A stretch of DNA of 9,147 nt from Victivallales bacterium Lenti_02 (lineage in GTDB: Bacteria; Verrucomicrobiota; Lentisphaeria; Oligosphaerales; Lenti-02): positions 1 through 9,147 of the forward strand of contig LVAZ01000216.1 in NCBI GenBank assembly GCA_001603055.1, in the 5' to 3' direction. The number at the start of each line of letters is the position of its first letter. The first letter of the stretch is position 1. The translations under genes were made by a program, and so were the position numbers. The notes beneath the pieces were generated by a model. That model made no database searches and had not been told where the DNA came from. It saw nothing but the letters and a program-made list of their open reading frames with translations. Shown here piece by piece: positions 5,778-9,147 of the stretch.

Positions 5778-6134
5778 ATGCCCACCCTCCGCAAGACCCG
5801 CCCGACCATGGTGTCCCGTCCCCTGCCCCACTGCCACGACGGCATCGGCGAAATCGCCTGGACCGAGGTGCTCGGCGGCGCGGAATTGAAGGGACGGCAC
5901 CTGCGCTTCCTGCACGACGACGTGCTGCCCCCCGGCACTTCCATCGGGGTCCACCGCCACCGGGACGACGAGGAATACTACTACATTCTCGCCGGCCAGG
6001 GGATCATGACCCTGGACGGCGAACGCCTCCCCGTCGGTCCCGGTGACCTCACCGCCGTCTTCCCCGGCGGCGAGCACGGGCTGGAAAACACCGGAACCGC
6101 CGACCTCCGCGTCCTCGTCTTCAGCGTCGCCTGA
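5778..6134 (+). CDS. Single-domain cupin (Cupin_2-type) protein
   Basis: The 118-residue protein is one beta-barrel cupin with both family motifs intact. Motif 1 is PGTSIGVHRHRDDEEYYYILAGQG, in which His59, His61 and Glu65/66 would bind the metal. Motif 2 is PVGPGDLTAVFPGGEHGLENTG, giving His100 and the conserved Asn104. Such stand-alone cupins can be sugar isomerases or epimerases, small dioxygenases or binding proteins; nothing here decides between them. The ATG at 5778 is chosen over the upstream in-frame ATG at 5718 because GGAG (5768-5771) precedes it by 6 nt and the longer form adds an unconserved tail that overlaps the likely promoter. It reads away from the esterase and is followed by a 269-bp gap before the transporter gene, which has its own promoter. 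All arginine codons are CGN. Confidence 0.88.
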   Translation: MPTLRKTRPTMVSRPLPHCHDGIGEIAWTEVLGGAELKGRHLRFLHDDVLPPGTSIGVHRHRDDEEYYYILAGQGIMTLDGERLPVGPGDLTAVFPGGEHGLENTGTADLRVLVFSVA

Positions 6135-6151
6135 CTTGTAAAAAATCCATT

Positions 6152-6199
6152 GTGTCACAACGTGTCATGTCTTGACATAGGGCAAACCCACGCCATATT
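6152..6199 (+). promoter_or_regulatory. Strong promoter with tandem GTGTCA boxes ahead of the SulP gene
   Basis: A perfect -35 hexamer TTGACA (6172-6177) is followed after 16 bp by CATATT (6194-6199). Upstream are two GTGTCA boxes at 6152-6157 and 6162-6167, exactly 10 bp apart, one helical turn. Overlapping the -35 is the dyad ATGTC-TT-GACAT (6167-6178). This arrangement looks like operator sites for a regulator acting on this promoter; which one is unknown. The predicted start near 6206 leaves a leader of about 200 nt. Confidence 0.55.
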
Positions 6200-6200
6200 T

Positions 6201-6313
6201 GTCTTGTCCTGCGCCAAGCCAGGCACCGCGGATCTTTCCTGAATTCGAGTGGCGACGCCGCTGCCTTCCCGAGGGCGGCACCGGCGGCAAGACCGCGAGA
6301 AAAGGACAAGACC
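6201..6313 (+). other. Structured 5' leader of the SulP gene with competing pairings
   Basis: GTCTTGTCCT (6201-6210) is perfectly complementary to AGGACAAGAC (6303-6312), a 10-bp stem closing about 92 nt. The same 5' strand can instead pair over about 8 bp, with one wobble, to GGCAAGAC (6286-6293). Inside, GCCGCTG (6257-6263) can pair with 6282-6288, which would compete with the second option. No known riboswitch class is recognised. The region is not convincingly coding: the only reading frames through it are basic, low-complexity GC-rich strings. Confidence 0.4.
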
Positions 6314-6403
6314 CAAAACGCGGCCGACGCAACGTCCCGCCGGGCCGTGTTTCCTGCGTGCGTGTCCGGCTGATGGGACGGCACAACCGACTGGAAGCCA
6401 TCC

Positions 6404-8077
6404 GTGTCCATCTACACGCCGAAACTGTTCACCGAGCTGAAAACCTACTCTCGCGAGAAGGCAGTGGCGGACCTCTTTGCCGGGATCACGGTGGGCGTGG
6501 TCGCCCTGCCCCTGGCCATGGCCTTCGCGATCGCCAGCGGGCTGCCGCCGGAACGGGGACTTTTCACCGCCATCGTGGCCGGTTTCCTGATCTCGCTGCT
6601 GGGCGGCAGCCGGATTCAGATTGGCGGACCGACGGGTGCCTTCGTGGTGCTGGTATCCGCCGTGCTGGGTCAGTTCGGCTACGCGGGACTGGCGGTCTGC
6701 ACCGCCATGGCGGGCGTGCTGCTGATTCTCTTCGGCATCTTCCGCTTCGGCGGGTTGATCCGGTTTATTCCCTTTCCGGTGACCACCGGCTTCACCACCG
6801 GCATCGCCGTGGTCATCCTCTCGACCCAGATTCGCGATCTGTTCGGGCTGCGGCTGGAAGCGGTTCCCGCCGAGTTTCTGGAGAAATGGCACACCTACTT
6901 CACCCATTTCCCGACGTGGAACGGGCAGGCCACGGCCCTCGGTCTGGGCACGGTCGTGGTGATCTTCGCCCTGCGCCGGTTCTTTCCCCGACTGCCCGCC
7001 ATGCTCATCGGCATGGTGCTGGCCACCCTCGCCTCGGTCGCCCTCGGGCTGGATGTGGAGACCATCGGCAGCCGGTTCGGCGATCTGCCCCGGACCCTTC
7101 CCAAACCCGGCTTCCCGCAGGTGCCGTGGAACGAACTGCCGGCAATGGTCAAGCCGGCCTTCACCATCGCTCTGCTGGCGGCCATCGAATCCCTGCTTTC
7201 GGCGACGGTGGCGGACGGCATGATCGGCGGCAAGCACCGCCCCAATGCCGAGCTGATCGGCCAGGGGGTCGCCAACATCGCCAGCGTCGTCTTCGGCGGC
7301 ATTCCCGCCACCGGGGCCATCGCCCGCACGGCCACCAACGCCAAAAGCGGCGGGCGGACCCCGGTCTCGGGCATTGTCCACGCCGTGGTGCTGGCCCTGC
7401 TGCTGCTGCTCTTCGCCCCCCTGGCGAAACTCATTCCCCTCGCCGCCCTGGCGGGCATTCTGGTGGTGGTGAGCTACAACATGAGCGAACTGCACCATTT
7501 CGCCTCGATTCTGCGCGGCCCCAGGAGCGACGCCTTCGTGCTGGTGCTGACCTTCCTGCTCACCGTGCTGGTGGACCTGACCGTCGCCGTGCAGGTGGGC
7601 GTGGTGCTGGCGGCCCTGCTCTTCATCCGCCGCATGGCGGAAATCTCGAACGTGGGCAGCATCACCGCCGAATTGCGGGGCGACGACGATCTGCGCGAGG
7701 ACCCGAGCGCCCTCGCCCTGCGCAAAGTCCCCCACGAGGTCGAGGTCTTCGAGGTCTACGGCCCCTTCTTCTTCGGCATGATCGACAGCTTCAAGAACGC
7801 CGTCCGCAACATCGAGAAGAAGCCCCGCGTGCTCATCATCCGGGTGCGCAACGTGCTGGCCGTGGACGCCACCGCCATCCATGTCCTGCGCGAGCTGCAT
7901 ACCCAGTGCCGCCGCGACGGCACCCTCCTCCTTTTCTCCGGCATCCACACCCAGCCCTACATCGCGCTCGACCGCTGTGGCCTCATGGACGAGGTGGGCC
8001 GGGAGAATTTCCTCGCCAACATCGACGCCGCCCTCGACCGCGCCCGCCAGCACCTCGCCCAGCCAGCCGAAAAATAG
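6404..8077 (+). CDS. SulP family anion transporter with STAS domain
   Basis: The 557-residue protein is a complete SulP (SLC26-type) carrier of usual bacterial length. Hydrophobic segments fill about residues 22-435. They include the diagnostic DLFAGITVGVVALPLAMAFAIASG near the start, IGGPTGAF (73-80) and RTATNAKSGGRTP (308-320), and IPLAALAGILVVVSYNMSE. A cytoplasmic STAS domain covers about 443-548, with VDATAIHVL (Asp488, Thr490) at the usual regulatory loop. Relatives move sulfate, bicarbonate or C4-dicarboxylates (DauA/YchM, BicA); the substrate cannot be assigned from sequence alone, and no carbonic anhydrase or sulfate-assimilation gene is adjacent. The start is GTG at 6404, with GGAAG at 6393-6397 and an in-frame TGA at 6371 that rules out any longer form. 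It is transcribed from its own promoter after a long leader. One of about 31 arginine codons is AGG. Confidence 0.93.
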   Translation: MSIYTPKLFTELKTYSREKAVADLFAGITVGVVALPLAMAFAIASGLPPERGLFTAIVAGFLISLLGGSRIQIGGPTGAFVVLVSAVLGQFGYAGLAVCTAMAGVLLILFGIFRFGGLIRFIPFPVTTGFTTGIAVVILSTQIRDLFGLRLEAVPAEFLEKWHTYFTHFPTWNGQATALGLGTVVVIFALRRFFPRLPAMLIGMVLATLASVALGLDVETIGSRFGDLPRTLPKPGFPQVPWNELPAMVKPAFTIALLAAIESLLSATVADGMIGGKHRPNAELIGQGVANIASVVFGGIPATGAIARTATNAKSGGRTPVSGIVHAVVLALLLLLFAPLAKLIPLAALAGILVVVSYNMSELHHFASILRGPRSDAFVLVLTFLLTVLVDLTVAVQVGVVLAALLFIRRMAEISNVGSITAELRGDDDLREDPSALALRKVPHEVEVFEVYGPFFFGMIDSFKNAVRNIEKKPRVLIIRVRNVLAVDATAIHVLRELHTQCRRDGTLLLFSGIHTQPYIALDRCGLMDEVGRENFLANIDAALDRARQHLAQPAEK

Positions 8078-8082
8078 CCGGG

Positions 8083-8110
8083 ATTCACCACGATCCCGCT
8101 GGTTGCGGGA
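8083..8110. repeat. Short match to the downstream inverted-repeat end, plus small hairpin
   Basis: ATTCACCACGA (8083-8093) repeats the outer end of the larger element at 8268-8278. It is followed at once by TCCCGC (8094-8099) pairing with GCGGGA (8105-8110), a 6-bp stem just after the SulP stop. It could be a decayed copy of the larger element or a weak terminator; there is no U-run. Confidence 0.35.
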
Positions 8111-8268
8111 CACGAGGCACGCTCGCCCCGCCGCCGGCGGGGAAGGGCACGAAGAGGAAAAACAGGGGGAGAGCTGGGGTTCGGGTCGGCAGGGGTGTCC
8201 GGACGGGGCGACCCGATGGATGGGCAGGACGCTACAGTGAGACAAGGAAGAAGGGGAAGAAGGGAAGA

Positions 8269-8396
8269 TTCACCACGAAGGCACGAAGGGAAAGGGGGAA
8301 ATATGAGTGGAAAATACGCGCAGTGCCGGGAAGCTCCCGGCGCTGCGCGGCATTGCTCCCGGTCTTTCTTCGTGCCCTTCGTGTCTTCGTGGTGAA
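8269..8396. repeat. Nested inverted repeat (128 bp) between convergent genes
   Basis: Outer arms of 22 bp at 8269-8290 and 8375-8396 match at 21 of 22 positions; they begin TTCACCACGAAG and end CTTCGTGGTGAA. Inside is a second, nearly perfect 15-bp hairpin at 8317-8349 with a 3-nt loop (AGC) and one mismatch, around GCCGGGA and TCCCGGC. The element has no ORF and no transposase. It sits in the 333-bp gene-free stretch 8078-8410 between the converging SulP and URO-D-like genes, preceded by a purine-rich tract from about 8243. It resembles dispersed CACGAAG repeats that I recall from planctomycete and verrucomicrobial genomes, not checked here. Termination, an RNA-processing site or a non-autonomous mobile repeat are all possible. 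Confidence 0.85.
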
Positions 8397-8410
8397 CGAA
8401 GAACGGGTGC

Positions 8411-9147
8411 TCACGCTTCGAGGGCGGCGGCGTTGCCTTCGAGCAGGGCCTGTTTCAGGTCGAGATAGGTGCGGAAGTCGTCCCAGGAGACATCCGGGGG
8501 GACGGTGTGGTCCACGGTGGGGATGAACCCGCCTTCCTCGATGAGGGGGAGGAACTCGCGGAGATGGGCGGCGACGACTTTCCGGCCCCTGGCCAGCAGC
8601 CGTTTGTCCACCCCGCCCCAGAGCCGCAGGGAGCGCCCGAAGCGCTGACGCCATTGCTGGGGGCTTACGTCCGAGGCCCGCTCGATGGGCCAGATCGTGT
8701 CCACCCCCGCATCGAGCAGCAAGGGGATCAGCATGGTGGGGTCGCCGTCGCTGTCCACCGCGAAGGTGGTGACGCCGTGGCTACGGAAAAACTCGACCAA
8801 CCGCTTGAGATGGGGGAAGATGAAGGTGCGGAAGGTCTCCGGGCCAAGCAGCGGACCGCCCTTCATGGCCATGTCCTCGTTCAGCACGAAACAGTCCACC
8901 TGGATGCGTTCGAGAACCGGGCGGCTGGTCTCGATGATGAAGTCGGCGAAGAACTCCATCATCTCGTGCATCAGCTTCGGATAGTCGTACCAGGCATAGG
9001 ACAGGTTCTCGGTGCCCATGAACTCCCGCGCCCGCCAGTAGAAGCCGTTGGCGGCGCAGTTCCGCCCCAGCGTGAGGGGATAGGTCCGGCCGCGCCAGCG
9101 GGCGAGCTGCTCGTCGAGATTCGCCGGATAGCGTTCCGCCCGGGCGG
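8411..9147 (-). CDS. Uroporphyrinogen decarboxylase (URO-D)-like methyltransferase, C-terminal part
   Basis: The frame is open to the right edge, so the gene starts outside the window; the ATG at 9019 is internal, because conserved sequence (NCAANGFYWRAREFMG) continues upstream of it. About 245 residues are visible. Landmarks are REFMGTENLSYAWYDYPKLMHEMMEF, the FVLNEDMAMKGG loop, TFAVDSDGDPTMLIPLLLDAGVDTIWPIE, LWGGVDKRLLARG and a C-terminal TVDHTVPPDVSWDDF. These follow the URO-D/MtaA fold of large bacterial families of unknown substrate, rather than true HemE. Related members transfer methyl groups in cobalamin-dependent systems (MtaA, CmuA) or act in catabolic demethylation. No corrinoid protein is visible here. 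It converges on the SulP gene across the nested inverted repeat. Family confident, role unknown. Confidence 0.85.
   Translation of the reverse strand, partial: ARAERYPANLDEQLARWRGRTYPLTLGRNCAANGFYWRAREFMGTENLSYAWYDYPKLMHEMMEFFADFIIETSRPVLERIQVDCFVLNEDMAMKGGPLLGPETFRTFIFPHLKRLVEFFRSHGVTTFAVDSDGDPTMLIPLLLDAGVDTIWPIERASDVSPQQWRQRFGRSLRLWGGVDKRLLARGRKVVAAHLREFLPLIEEGGFIPTVDHTVPPDVSWDDFRTYLDLKQALLEGNAAALEA

Noticed and set aside
6121..6411. 96-codon minus-strand frame in the SulP leader
   Set aside because: No ribosome site or motif was seen, and it covers a region better explained by promoter and leader structure.
6155..8245. Very long open frame (about 696 codons) on the minus strand opposite the SulP gene
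   Set aside because: It is low-complexity, rich in Gly, His, Gln, Glu and Asp, and mirrors the codon pattern of the true gene; no domain is recognisable, and SulP is unmistakable on the other strand.
8269..8396. Insertion sequence with terminal inverted repeats
   Set aside because: The interior is only 84 bp, with no transposase and no evident target duplication.
6199..8526. 775-codon open frame on the plus strand running through the SulP gene
   Set aside because: It is an Arg/Pro/Gly-rich out-of-frame reading of SulP, the leader and the downstream gap.

Overview
The window is about 9.1 kb of GC-rich bacterial DNA, almost certainly chromosomal. The gene families present are a DUF3604 metallohydrolase, paired Gfo/Idh/MocA oxidoreductases, a BD-FAE-type carbohydrate esterase, a URO-D-like methyltransferase and a four-helix-bundle 'suffix' protein. 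Together with short tandem repeats in the gaps between genes, this fits a PVC-superphylum bacterium (Lentisphaerota, Kiritimatiellota or Planctomycetota-like). That placement is inference: there is no rRNA or marker gene here. No phage, transposase, CRISPR, tRNA or rRNA was found.

Layout from left to right. (1) 3-485 (+) is the C-terminal end of a DUF3604 protein. (2) 562-1380 (-) is a four-helix-bundle/suffix protein with a C4 zinc finger, bracketed by two degenerate 9-bp-period arrays; one of them is read in frame as part of its N-terminus. (3) 1556-2266 (+) is an orphan ketoacyl-synthase-like domain without the active-site cysteine. (4) 2408-3490 and 3514-4542 (+) are two Gfo/Idh/MocA oxidoreductases in a tight operon whose arginine codon use differs sharply from their neighbours. 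(5) 4626-5435 (-) is a small alpha/beta hydrolase preceded by a repeat-rich leader carrying a 16-codon ORF. (6) 5778-6134 (+) is a single-domain cupin. (7) 6404-8077 (+) is a SulP anion transporter with a STAS domain, behind a strong promoter and a roughly 200-nt structured leader. (8) 8078-8410 holds a nested inverted repeat and no gene. (9) 8411-9147 (-) is the C-terminal part of a URO-D-like methyltransferase.

Functionally the window looks like accessory carbohydrate metabolism. The two MocA-type dehydrogenases and the esterase could modify or deacylate unusual sugars or cyclitols from degraded polysaccharides, and the SulP carrier moves sulfate, bicarbonate or dicarboxylates. The genes change strand repeatedly, so apart from the oxidoreductase pair they are probably separate transcription units. 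The most unusual material is non-coding: three 9-bp-period arrays, one 7-bp-period array, the nested palindrome and the SulP leader.
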